Positions 12,321-22,368 of a stretch of DNA of 64,000 bases are shown one piece after another. Every line of letters starts with the position of its first letter. Positions within the stretch are counted from its first letter, which is position 1. Position numbers and translations under genes: made by a program. Source of the stretch: Nemertoderma westbladi. Lineage: Eukaryota > Xenacoelomorpha > Nemertodermatida > Nemertodermatidae. Location of the stretch: assembly GCA_032718475.1 (NCBI GenBank), contig JAUCBJ010002907.1, forward strand, positions 1-64,000, written 5' to 3'. Under the pieces are notes generated by a model that saw nothing but the letters and a program-made list of their open reading frames with translations, was not told the DNA's origin and searched no databases.

Positions 12321-12389
12321 CCGCCTCCCTGATACTCGATAAAGCAAATGTATTTATCTCGAACTTTTGGATAGATCAGTCTCATCGCC

Positions 12390-13140
12390 CTTGTCTGTAA
12401 GTTGGTTAGAAGTTAGTGCGTAGCCATATAACTGATAAGTCTCCATTACCTTCTAGAATAGGAGAGGATGTAGGACCTATTAATATAACTAATATGTGGA
12501 AGAACCATTTCCAGAGTCTATTTAACTGCGTCAATGATGACTCAGATAGTGACTACGTTAATAAGTGTATTGATACTGCAGCTAATATTGGCTTTACCGG
12601 CTATATTACATACAATGAAGTTATAGATTCTCTGTTCGGCCTTCCAACGGATAAAGCACCTGGGCTAGATGGTATAACGACAGAACATTTAATCTACACA
12701 CAGGTTAGAAGTTGTCTCAATGATTTAGGTCTCTCTTGGGCATGGAACTCCCAGAATATTGATAATAGTGAAAGTTTCCTGAAAGAAGTTTTGACTGTCC
12801 TTCGTGACCAATTAATTCAGGATTGGCGCTGCAGAATTCACACCTCGTCTAAGGGTAAGCTCTACGTTGATGATGTATTTGGCAGAGAGATCTACCTGAA
12901 CTCACTTTGCAATACACCAAACCTCAAGTTAGTGTTGGTGCGTTTAAGGTGTTCAAGCACCATCACCAGATTGAAGTTGGGCATTGGGAAGGAGTTGCAC
13001 TGGAGAATAAAATTTGTAAGGTCTGTCATTTGGGGGTAGTAGAGGATGAATTGCTTTTTGTCCTGGTTTGTCCTGCCTATAGTGAACTTCGGAAGACTTT
13101 AATTGATCGTTTCTATTGGTCACACCCCTCAGTATACTGA
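12390..13140 (+). pseudogene. LINE (CR1/L2-like) fragment, RT start fused to 3' end
   Basis: The first part (12416-12690) is the start of an RT domain: MWKNHFQSLFN, then ITYNEVIDSL, then TDKAPGLDGITTEHL, the fingers motif that precedes RT block 1. It jumps to the C-terminal region VRSCLNDLGLSWAWNSQ and, after a frameshift near 12950, to a CCHC-type knuckle, CKVCHLGVVEDELLFVLVCPAYSELR. The catalytic YADD region is deleted. It has the same type of internal deletion as the neighbouring 12018-12320 copy but different breakpoints. Not functional. Confidence 0.7.
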
Positions 13141-13165
13141 GTATACTCAGTATACTCAGTACACT
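13131..13165. repeat. Short 10-bp tandem repeat (agtatactc)
   Basis: Three to four copies of 'tatactcag', itself nearly palindromic (AGTATACT), sit right at the end of the LINE fragment. This is possibly its 3' terminal simple repeat. Confidence 0.6.
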
Positions 13166-13417
13166 TACACTAGACCTGTCATCCGCCTTTTATTGCACGA
13201 AATATGAAGTGTTATTCGAAAATTGAAAAAAACTGAATATATATTAGCATAAATATCATACGGTTACTAGAATCATATTACAGAAAATCTTCAGCCATCC
13301 TAGAAATTGGATCACTCATACACAAGGAATCTATAGCACTCAGGAGGTATTCTGTCAGCATTTAACTATTCAATTTTATTTGTATGACCTATTTAAAGAA
13401 CTCGAGGAGCAATGTAT

Positions 13418-13640
13418 CGGGCCTCACTGTAGAGACCAGGCCTACCCTTCATTGTCTTTGCTGATGACCTTCGGGCCTCACTATAGAGACCAGACCTACC
13501 CTTCATTGTCTTTGCTGATGACCTTCGGGCCTCACTGTAGAGACCAGACCTACCCTTCATTGTCTTTGCTGATGACCTTCGGGCCTCACTGTAGAGACCA
13601 GGCCTACCCTTCATTGTCTTTGCTGATGACCTACTTCTCC
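13418..13640 (+). repeat. 54-bp tandem repeat built on an RT FADD motif
   Basis: Four 54-bp units start at 13418, 13472, 13526 and 13580. In one + frame each unit ends with PFIVFADDL. That is the catalytic A/YXDD core of reverse transcriptase, and the last copy continues as FADDLLLLC, like a real RT. The unit is 18 codons long, so all four copies stay in frame, but each junction carries a TAG stop (for example RASL*RP). A piece of a LINE RT has therefore been tandemly amplified. The overlapping 149-codon ORF (13380-13829) is in another frame and is not a gene. Confidence 0.75.
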
Positions 13641-14620
13641 TGTGTAACAGACATGGCCAGATGCATCCAGATCAGTATGAACTTTTTCCAAACAGAATGG
13701 CTTCTCTGTAAACAAAGAGAAATCCGATTATTAGAAGACCATCAGGGCTTCTTGCTAAAAAAAAACGTCTGTGTGTGTGTGTTTGTCTGTATGTTTGTGC
13801 ACACTGATGATATTGGCTTGGAAGGGTAAGAAGGGCTCTACTTCGTGGCCAACTATACAAAGAAATGTATCGATTATTTGGGTTCTTATTTCGGTTAATA
13901 ATTATTTAAGCGGGTAAAATTAAGTTGTATACAACGTTGTATAAAAATAGCTCAGGTCGAATCGCCGTGTCCCATTCTCATAAAGTTTTTATTTTATTCG
14001 AGTGTTTAATATAAAGATGTATGATTATTTATTGATTAAAAATTAAATAATGTAATATTCCCTCACACTGCCTCAGCTATGGTAGTGAATGGGAAGGATT
14101 TTCTCTGTATCATAGCAACGTTGTATAATTATTTAACTCTAGCTAGCTGGGAAGACATGTAGCAAGTTGGCTGGAGTGTTGAATGTGTCTCAGTAAATCC
14201 AATGGTTGTGAATGGTGGTTATTTATTTTTATTAAATTTTATTTCAATAATTATAATACTCTGATTGTATAATAAATAATAATAAATGCATGGGGATTCA
14301 AACAAACATTATTAGTCATAGTAGTCATAGTAACTAATGTATGTATACAGGTATTCTATATTGTTGAATTATTTTGTTGAAAAAATCGAATCTAAAATAT
14401 CCAATCTATTTATATATGCTATTGTTGCATCATGTATGTGTTTTTTTTTAATTCTAATCTACGTATACATCCAATTTCTGCGCCATATATGTTTTAACCC
14501 TGTAAATTTATATATATATAATTAATAATATAATTTATTAAACCAAAAATATTGGTACAGTAAAAAACAAGGTACAAAATTTCACATATGCATATGGTAT
14601 TACAAAGAGATTACGCACGA
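13641..14620. other. No gene seen; TG-rich and TA-rich microsatellites
   Basis: There is a (TG)n-like stretch near 13768-13800 and AT-rich sequence with (TA)n near 14510-14522. The 62-codon ORF at 14337-14525 is low-complexity. This is probably the 3' flank of the minus-strand LINE that follows. Confidence 0.55.
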
Positions 14621-16259
14621 TTAATTAAGATTGCTGTAATAATATAAACTTTTAGAGTTCGCTCTACAAGATATGAGATGGTACTGCGACGCAGGCTCGC
14701 CACAGAGTCTACAACAGCAACTACTAGAGGCTTCGTGAAAACGCCCTGTCGAGCAAATATGGTGATGGTATCCGTGCATTGCTAAACGTGAGAGAATTTG
14801 TCGAGACCTTTGGTTCGAGTTCGCCCAACTTCGATCAGAGTGTAGTCCTAAAGACCAAAATTCACTTTGGATGTCGTCGAGTTTTTCATTAATATTACTG
14901 TGATAGATATTAAACTCTGTTGTGAGTGGAAGATTTAACTTGTCCACCAACTCCAGTGTCAACGGAGGTTCCTGAGCCAATGCGTAGACTAGGCGATTTT
15001 TTCTAAATTTTGAAAGAGTCTTCTTCAGATAGACTGTTTTAATTTTATCTAAAGTTTCCATATCACTGGATTTCAAATGGGGCCATATTACTCGTAAACC
15101 ATATGTTATGACCGGTACAATCTTAACAGAAAATAAGCGCATAGCTGTCGATACTGACAATAAGTGCGGATCGTGTATGGAATGGATTGATTTTAAACAT
15201 TTACAAGTGACTGCAACACAATGTTTGGTAAACGATAGGGACGGTTGAAAAATCATTCCAAGATACTTGTAGTTATTTACTATTTTGACTAATTTTCCAT
15301 TTAAGTAAAATTTATCGTTTAGACACAACTTCCCACCTCGTCGAAACTTCATAATAGCAGTTTTATCCAAATTAACTTCAAGACCATTTGCTTGTGTCCA
15401 ATCCCAAAGGGGGTCTAATGCGGTTTGAATTTCTTCTCTAGTATGGGCGTAAAATAAAAGGTCATCAGCAAACAGCAATATTACAACTTCGCCTATTTTC
15501 CGTACTGCTTCTCTAACAAAACCAACAATATCAGAAATGAAAATCACAAACAATAAAGGACTGAGACATAGACTGTGCCAATCCCCGTATCTGGGCTATA
15601 ATCTTAGATAACCGCAGTCCATCATATATTCTAATAAAATTTGTTGACAAAATGGCTTTAATTATTCTGTAGAGGCTTCCACGAATATTGCAATGATAAT
15701 AGAGCTTGTACAGAAGTAACTTACGCGGTACACTGTCAAAAGCTTTACGAAAGTCAACGTAAACTGCATACAATGGTGATCTTGGTCGAGACAGTTTAGA
15801 TTGAATATCTTTAATGAACTTGGTTAATGCCATTATAGTGGACATGCCGGGCATAAATCCATATTGTTCTGATGGGAGCTTATTAGACACTCGTAAACGC
15901 AAACGCTTCTCTACTAAACTGGTGAATATCTTAAACATATTGTACAAAAGTGCAATTCCACGATAGCAATCAGGATCCGATCTTGAGCCTTTGTTTTTAT
16001 ATAATACCTTAATTACACTGTTCTTCCATTTATTTACTAGGGTACCTGTTTGTAAACAGACATTTAACAAAGTTGTCACTAGAAGGAGAGTTACTGGTAA
16101 TGACGATTTTAATGACTCATAATATACTTTATCTGGACCACCCGATTTATTACTTGGTTTCCCCTTTATTATTTCTTCTACCTCTTCCATAGAGAAGGGA
16201 GGTTCTTCAACACATATAACATATGACATAATATAACAATAAGCACTTCTGTGAAACAC
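14621..16259 (-). pseudogene. LINE family B, reverse transcriptase and C-terminal zinc knuckle
   Basis: Two overlapping minus-strand frames cover one RT. The upstream frame (16259 to about 15580) has GKPSNKSGGPDKVYYESL, the block VIKVLYKNKGSRSDPDCYRG, EQYGFMPGMST and the palm motif AVYVDFRKAFDSVPR, whose Asp binds metal. A one-base insertion near 15575-15580 shifts the frame within the QG..LSPLLF motif. The downstream frame continues with LSPLLFVIFISDIV, the catalytic FADDLLFYA, NYKYLGMIF (thumb) and a C-terminal CRLCGEPASQYHLISC zinc knuckle. The 5' end, with the endonuclease, is missing. It is a 5'-truncated, once-frameshifted non-LTR retrotransposon and looks relatively young. The clade was not determined. 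Confidence 0.88.
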
Positions 16260-16825
16260 AAGGGCATAACTACAGTCTCTTCGAAATTACTCTATTCGAA
16301 ACACATCAATTCTCACACAAAACTACGAAAGAGAAAACAACCAAGTTAAGATTTTAGGTAGAGTTACTGGCAGTGTACTCTGTTAACAATGAAGCAGTTT
16401 GCTAAACTGGCAATAAACTAAATAAAATAAATGAAGCAGTTGTTAACAACTTTGGGTTAAATGTATTCAATCCGGACTCTTAGAATGCAATCAAGAGAAT
16501 TTATTTAATTAAAATCTTATTACTAAATGCATAATCTATTGTTTCGGAAATTTTTCGCGAAATAATTTATAATTTGACACCAGGGGCCCGTATGCTTAGT
16601 TTGTACTAGGGTAGTTCATACTTCATACTATGGTAGTTTGAACTAGTTCGTATGCTCATTCACTGACACTATAGTTTGAACTATAGTTCGTGCTTGTTTT
16701 GCTTAGCAAGCTCATTAGCAGGCTACCTAGCTAGTTTGGCGAATTTATTTTTAAAAAATGGTAGCTTTTATGGATTTAAATGAGACAAAATAATAATCTA
16801 CATATAAACGAATATATAACCTTGT
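16260..16825. other. No gene seen; possible Harbinger terminal region
   Basis: The sequence from about 16584 ('ggggcccgtatgcttagt') through 16720 is rich in small inverted repeats (gtttgaactatagttc and similar). It lies just upstream of the Harbinger transposase remains, so it may be that element's terminal region. I did not find the matching inverted copy on the other side, so no boundary is claimed. Confidence 0.35.
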
Positions 16826-17701
16826 TGAGCACCCCTATGAAGTATTTCCTTGCGATAGATTGAACAGCAAACTAAAGGGACTATTCCGGTTTGATAAGGC
16901 GGGTATTGAATTCGTCACAGACTTGATTTGAGACAATATCATCACCATGGACAGCTGAAGAGGACTTCCGATTGCTCCTGAATTAAAAGTTATGATTGCT
17001 TTGCGCTACCTTGCTAGCGATTCACACCAGCTATCTATTGCCCACGCCTTCCACATTGACCAATGCACTGTTTCTAGACCTGTCAATGAAGTGATCGACA
17101 ATTTGGCCCCTTTAGTTGGAAAGTTTGTTTATTTTCCAACTGATCTCCAGCAACTTAAATCATTACAAACCAAGTTTTACCAAATGTGTCATTTTCCGCG
17201 AGTTGTTGGGGCAGTAGATGGTACCCATGTAAAGATTTCACCCCCAGCCGAACATGAGGCCTCCTATGTGAACAGAAAGGGAGAGACCACATTCAAATAA
17301 CGGCCAATATTGTCGCACACAGCCTGCCAGTGTGCGACAGTATTGGCCGTTATTTGAATGTGGTCTCTCGTTGGTCAGGATCTACTCATGATAGTTTCTG
17401 CTTGAAGGCCTTTCCTACTAATGGTGTCTTTCGCAATGTTGGAGGAATCATTCTCGGAGACAGCGGTTATCCGCTGAAGTCATTGCTAATGACACCGATA
17501 CCCCATCCAACAACTGACGCACATAAGAGATATAATTCTGCTCAGGAGAAAACTAGGGTGGTGGTCGAGCAGAGTTTTTTTTAAACTAAACGCCAATGGA
17601 ACATTCTACACGATGGAATTAGAATGCCAGTTGGTAAAGTACCAGTGGTGATTGGAGTTTGCTTCATGTTGAGAAATATTGCAATTGCGAGAGGGGGCTA
17701 G
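16826..17701 (+). pseudogene. PIF/Harbinger (HARBI1-like) transposase
   Basis: Degraded DDE transposase. The N-terminal part (from about 16826) reads through two TGA stops and contains APELKVMIALRYLASDSHQ and HIDQCTVSRPVNEVI, the helix-turn-helix region of the family. The catalytic residues are visible as the Asp of GAVDGTHVKI (17205-17235), the Asp of ILGDSGYPLK (about 17450-17480) and the Glu of VVVEQSFF (about 17555-17580). The tail, ending RNIAIARGG and a stop at 17701, needs a further frame change after 17580. Around 17281-17369 the frame shifts by one base within a 40-bp inverted duplication. The Myb/SANT-like partner ORF lies convergently at 18237-18970, as in autonomous PIF/Harbinger elements. 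Not functional. Confidence 0.88.
17281..17369. repeat. 40-bp inverted duplication inside the transposase
   Basis: Positions 17281-17320 and 17330-17369 are reverse complements with one mismatch, around a 9-nt spacer. The right arm encodes the normal transposase sequence VCDSIGRYLNVVS. The left arm is its inverted copy and occupies the place where a different conserved stretch is expected. Confidence 0.9.
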
Positions 17702-17979
17702 TAGGTAATTCGTATGGAGATGGATCGTAGATAATGTTGCTGTCGGATGCGATACCTACCACGGTGATTTATACAATGGGGGAGTTTATAGGAACCAGGT
17801 TGTTAATCAATACTTTTCTTGAATTTACAAATGTTACTTTTAACTATAAGAAATCACTACCTTTTTTATAGGGCACACACAACACACACTCTTAACTGCT
17901 GTAACTTTAGTTTATACACAATGTTGCTATGCAACGAATAGTAAACAGTCTAGTTATCAAGAAATATGTGGGCCCAATG
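17702..17979. other. No gene seen between the Harbinger ORFs
   Basis: Non-coding sequence between the convergent transposase and Myb/SANT-like ORFs. A purine-pyrimidine stretch with repeated 'acacac' lies near 17875-17892. Confidence 0.5.
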
Positions 17980-18020
17980 CATGGCCTTCTAAACAACAGG
18001 TTGTTGTTTAGAATGCCATG
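17980..18020. other. 19-bp stem-loop
   Basis: Positions 17980-17998 (catggccttctaaacaaca) pair with 18002-18020 with one mismatch around a 3-nt loop. Both arms are also flanked by 'gcccaatg'. It lies between the two convergent Harbinger ORFs. Confidence 0.75.
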
Positions 18021-18099
18021 GCCCAATGTCATAAACTCTGTTAATTGACTTCCCTATTTTTATACAGTCACCTAGCAACTAGTTAGACAGTGTGTAATT

Positions 18100-18215
18100 G
18101 TGAATAATAATATATAATTATATTAAATAATATTGTATAATAATATATAATTATATTAAATAATATTGTATAATAATATATAATAATAATAATATATATA
18201 TAATAATATAAAATT
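18100..18215. repeat. AT-only tandem repeat
   Basis: Short imperfect tandem copies of 'aataatatataattatatt' and (ATA)n. The overlapping 60-codon ORF is low-complexity. Confidence 0.8.
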
Positions 18216-18236
18216 GAAAACGGCAGGGTAACTGTA

Positions 18237-18970
18237 TTACAAGTTGCGGATAATATGACCATCACTGTTGATATGATAGATTTCTGGCTCGATCTGAGTA
18301 ATTAGCTGGCGCGATTGAATGATAGTATCCAGCAACTCGAGTCCTTGGCCAACCAACTGCTGGATACATTCACAGGCACTGACCACTGCTTTATTAGCTT
18401 CTATAGTGGACTGATTGGCTTCTATCCGCGACTTTATTGCCTTTAACTGCAACTGGCGCAGATCCACATTTGTTTTCTGTGCTGCAGACATATTAAGGGC
18501 GGCTGCCTCCTCCCTGCGGATCTTCTTTCTCTTTGGTGGTTGTAGAGGGAGGACATTGGCCGAATTATGTAAGGAAGACTCCAGTGAGGTTCCAAACTTA
18601 CCCTCACCTGTGAACTTCTTCGAAGAGCCTAAAATGCTCATCACAGTATCGGTAGTCTGCGACACTGCCATAGGCACTGGTCCCCCACCCGTCTTGTTGC
18701 TTACCTTCTTGAATACTGCTACCTCTTCCTTTGACTTCATCATTGTTATTTCATTTCTTTTTAACTTGCCCCTCCAAAAAATTACCTCCCTCAGCATTCA
18801 AAGTGATGGAAGCCCAGGCATCGTTCCTTTTCTTCTGGTAACCACTAACCAGCCTTCTGCCCTTTACTGTTGATGTCGTTTTCTTTCACGCCATACAGTT
18901 CGATCAGTCTCATCTTTAGGTCACGTGTGAAGTATACCTTATCCACCCCTTTACCATCTGCATTCATGGT
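18237..18970 (-). pseudogene. Myb/SANT-like DNA-binding protein of PIF/Harbinger
   Basis: The minus strand encodes a protein starting MNADGKGVDKVYFTRDLKMR (ATG near 18968). The frame is broken by a stop and frame changes around 18800-18860. It resumes for 186 codons: REVIFWRGKLKRNE (the end of a Myb/SANT-like helix region), then a linker, a basic PPKRKKIRREEAA stretch that could be a nuclear localisation signal, and a helical C-terminal segment LRQLQLKAIKSRIEANQ. PIF/Harbinger elements usually encode such a partner, which carries the transposase into the nucleus and to DNA. Its convergent position beside the transposase at 16826-17701 supports this. Non-functional because of the breaks. Confidence 0.65.
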
Positions 18971-19732
18971 TGTAATAATATAAATAGACTGACTAGGCTT
19001 GAATACAGTTGTCTTTATTATAAAAAATAGTCACAAAAGTAAATCACTTTGAAACACTAAAACAATAGGTAGGCCCGAGTCAGTATATGCCATTGATGAC
19101 AGCAATGGTGAGAAAGTGAAAGTAAACAGAGTGTAACCTATCTGACAGTATCTGTATCTAATAAGCCTCCAAGTATGTAGGGCCTAGCATTCGTAAATGC
19201 GCCCAATACTTCTGACCAAGGCTATTTATTTACAAACATTCTAGAATACTGTAATATAAATAATATGATTTTATAATGAATTTTATTATGAAAAATTTTA
19301 TAATTTAATAGATTCAAAAAGATCGTGCGCACATGCATGTCGAACGCCGTTTTTGGTCCAAAATACTACGAAGTTATATTTATGATCTATTATAATGCAC
19401 GATTAAATCGTGTTTCCAAATCTGAAAACCGCTATTTAATAGCTCTTTTACTTTTCAAGTTATATAAATTTCCATTTAGGGAATCCTATTGAAATTACTA
19501 TTACTATGTATAATGAAAGGTCGATTATCTCCAAATATTTTTTTTATGATATTGTCACTAGCTAGTTTTTTTCTACTATCTTTTATAAATGTTAAAGAAC
19601 ACGTGTTAGCTATCAATTTTGATAAATATTTTTGTTCTAGAACACATTTTTTTCTAGAACATTTTTTGGGAAAAAATACCATCCTGCTGTTAGAAGGTCA
19701 AATATTTGTTCTAGAAAAAAACCTACAGTATC
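18971..19732. other. No gene seen; TTCTAGAA-motif cluster
   Basis: AT-rich. The ORFs on both strands at 19476-19761 are unrecognised. The stretch 19630-19725 carries three ttctaga(a) motifs and a block 'agaaggtcaaatatttgttcta' (cited in part) that recurs near 55930 inside the MULE. Confidence 0.5.
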
Positions 19733-19888
19733 TGTATCCGGACAATTCGTACCCATCATGAAAAAATTCGGGTACGAATTATCTGTACGAATTGTCCGGG
19801 TATGGATTGACTGGGTATGGATTGTCCGGGTATGGATTGTCCACGTTCGAATTGACCGGGTACAAAGTGTCCGGGTACGAATTGTCTA
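19733..19888. repeat. Foldback minisatellite (gggtacgaattgtccg)
   Basis: Units of 14-16 bp of the type GGGTACGAATTGTCC are repeated about nine times. The first is in inverted orientation (ggacaattcgtaccc at 19739-19753) relative to the rest, so the strand can fold back. The longer array at 45652-45990 uses a related unit, GGGTCGCAATTGTCC. Confidence 0.8.
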
Positions 19889-19890
19889 AC

Positions 19891-19926
19891 TTCAGCTGCA
19901 ATGCAGCATGCTGATTATAGTAGTAG
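19891..19926 (+). mobile_element. LINE family A 3' terminus only
   Basis: 'cagctgcaatgcagcatgc' followed by 'tagtagtag' is the last 30-35 nt of the LINE family A copies at 8365-8405 and 50241-50285, read in sense orientation. No ORF sequence precedes it. It is either an extremely 5'-truncated insertion or a reused terminal module. Confidence 0.6.
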
Positions 19927-20374
19927 TTTAACTCTACTGCCTTTTTATATACTATTTTAATCACCAGACCTTTTATTAATTGATTAATGGGGCAGCATGT
20001 AACGACGATAAAAATAACCTAACTATTGAGGACGAGAAGTAGAAGGGAGATTTGTAATGTCCCAATTTCTAAAAAAAAAAAACAGCTTTCTGGAAGGTTG
20101 GTAATATTCCAGGCAGAAAATTATCAAAATCTCCAAGTCTTCCTGTTGAGATTCGAATAATTTCCGTACAAGCGAATCTAAACCTACTTATTTACAAATG
20201 TACACGGGGTTTGTGTAAGGGGCCTACCCGACAAGCCTTCATCTACATTATATAATCATTATGTACCAGGAACTTACTCAACTATATGAAAGTATGTATC
20301 AATTTGAATTATATTTTGTAGTAATAAATAGTTGATTAAATAAAATAATAGAAAAAAAAATAATGGAGGCCTAC
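19927..20374. other. No gene seen
   Basis: AT-rich unique sequence between the LINE tail and the next minisatellite. Confidence 0.55.
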
Positions 20375-21600
20375 ATTTAGGCGTATATACTTATTGAGTA
20401 CGCCTACATTTAGGCCTATATACTTATTGAGTACGGCTACATTTAGGCCTATATACTTGTTGAGTACGCCTACATTTAAGCCTATATACTTATTGAGTAC
20501 GCCTACATTTAGGCCTATATACTTATTGAGTACGCCTACATTTAGTAGGCCTATATACTTATTGAGTACGCCTACATTTAGGCCTATATACTTATTGAGT
20601 ACGGCTACATTTAGGCCTATATACTTGTTGAGTACGCCTACATTTAGGCCTATATACTTATTGAGTACGCCTACATTTAGGCCTATATACTTATTGAGTA
20701 CGCCTACATTTAGTAGGCCTATATACTTATTGAGTACGCCTACATTTAGGCATATATACTTATTGAGTACACCTACATTTAGTAGGCCTATATACTTATT
20801 AAGTACACCTACATTTAGTAGGCCTATATACTTATTGCGTACGCCTACATTTAGTAGGCCTATATACTTATTGAGTACGCCTACATTTAGTAGGCCTATA
20901 TACTTATTGAGTACACCGACATTTAGTAGGCCTATATACTTATTAAGTACACCTACATTTAGTAGGCCTATATACTTATTGAGTACGCCTACATTTAGGC
21001 CTATATACTTATTGAGTACGCCTACATTTAGGCCTATATACTTATTGAGTACGCCTACATTTAGTAGGCCTATATAATTATTGAGTACGCCTACATTTAG
21101 GCCTATATACTTATTGAATACACCTACATTTAGTAGGCCTATATACTTATTAAGTACAACTACATTTAGTAGGCCTATATACTTATTGCATACGCCTACA
21201 TTTAGTAGGACTATATACTTATTGAGTACACCTACATTTAGTAGGCCTATATACTTATTAAGTACACCTACATTTAGTAGGCCTATATACTTATTGCGTA
21301 CGCCTACATTTAGTAGGCCTATATACTTATTGAGTACGCCTACATTTAGTAGGCCTATATACTTATTGAGTACGCACACCTACATTTAGGCCTATATACT
21401 TATTGAGTACGTCTACATTTAGTACACCTATATACTTATTGAGTACGCCTACATTTAGTAGGCCTATATACTTATTGCGTACGCCTACATTTAGGCCTCA
21501 CCAGACACACGTATACTCCTACATTTAGGCCTATATACTGTACTTGTTGACTACTCGTACATTTAGGCATATATACTTATTGAATACGCTTACATGTGGG
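20375..21600. repeat. Minisatellite C, 33/36-bp unit, about 36 copies
   Basis: The unit contains 'cctacatttaggcctatata' and 'cttattgagtacg'. A three-base 'tag' insertion makes 36-bp variants, which cluster in the second half. Both lengths are multiples of three and lack stops, so all strands carry long ORFs (347 codons on minus, 227 and 102 on plus) that are pure repeat. Copies become diverged after about 21480. Confidence 0.95.
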
Positions 21601-21974
21601 CCTATATTCTCACGAGTAAAACAAATATTCTTTCTTGGGTAGCGGATCTAATGATGACCCACTTACCATGCCTTTCAATCATTCTATACAAAAGAAAGGC
21701 CCCGTTATCATAAAGCGTAGATTAGTGAAGCGGATACCACCTATCAATGATAATCACAAAAATAAAACGACAATTGATTACGGCCAGTACCGCGTTATTA
21801 CTGTTCCATATTTGATTATATAGACAGAATATTATCAGAAATGTAGAAAAAACAGTGTAACTTTCATGCAAAATGCATGTTAAATTATTAAATTGTAGCC
21901 CCGGGCCCTACATTATTTTGACTTATGTACATTCTCTTGAGACAGTTGCAAGGTCACGGAATAATACCAACATA
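21601..21974. other. No gene seen
   Basis: A 62-codon open stretch (21635-21823) follows a splice-acceptor-like 'ttctttcttgggtag'. It contains several dibasic sites (KK, KRR, KR) but no Gly-amidation signal and no recognisable domain, so it is not called as an exon. Confidence 0.45.
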
Positions 21975-22215
21975 GAAGTCCAGCCCTTGCATGTTCATTA
22001 GAGTATAAATTACTCACATTAGTGTATATGTATGTACTGTAAGTGTATCATTAGTGTATACTGCACATTATAATGCATGTATGTCCTGCAGTATACATCT
22101 TCCAATGTCCTTTCTTACAAAGGCATGGACAAACTTGTAATTACAATAATCAATACAATTAATATCATCAATGACATTACCATGTTCATTGGTCATGTCA
22201 TTATAATCTAATAAT
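21975..22215 (-). repeat. Dispersed repeat family, copy 2
   Basis: Minus-strand counterpart of 8775-9005, sharing 'gtcattgatgatattaa', 'aaaggacattgg' and 'agtaatttatactctaatg'. An overlapping minus ORF of 114 codons (22068-22412) has no known domain. The copy ends about 150 bp before the large array. Confidence 0.55.
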
Positions 22216-22368
22216 TCCGGTACATGATTAACTTTGTTGCCTTCTTGGCGCCCTGGTGTTACATTGCCAGTGCATTGTGCAGTAAATTGGGTTTCAATTT
22301 CCGGGGTTCGTTTTTGTATGTTAAGGAGGTAGTAATGCCAGCTGATTTCATCAAGCAAAAATTCAACT

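Noticed and set aside
16580-19200. Full Harbinger element boundaries
   Set aside because: A plausible left end (ggggcccgtatgc) was seen, but no matching inverted right end or 3-bp duplication could be found, so no ends are claimed.
20336-21389. 347-codon minus ORF and 227/102-codon plus ORFs
   Set aside because: Pure 33/36-bp repeat with unit length divisible by three; open on both strands, no start or splice context, no selection pattern.
21635-21823. Possible second dibasic-rich peptide exon
   Set aside because: Has KR/RR sites but no amidation Gly or repeats, and the frame starts at TTG; not enough support.
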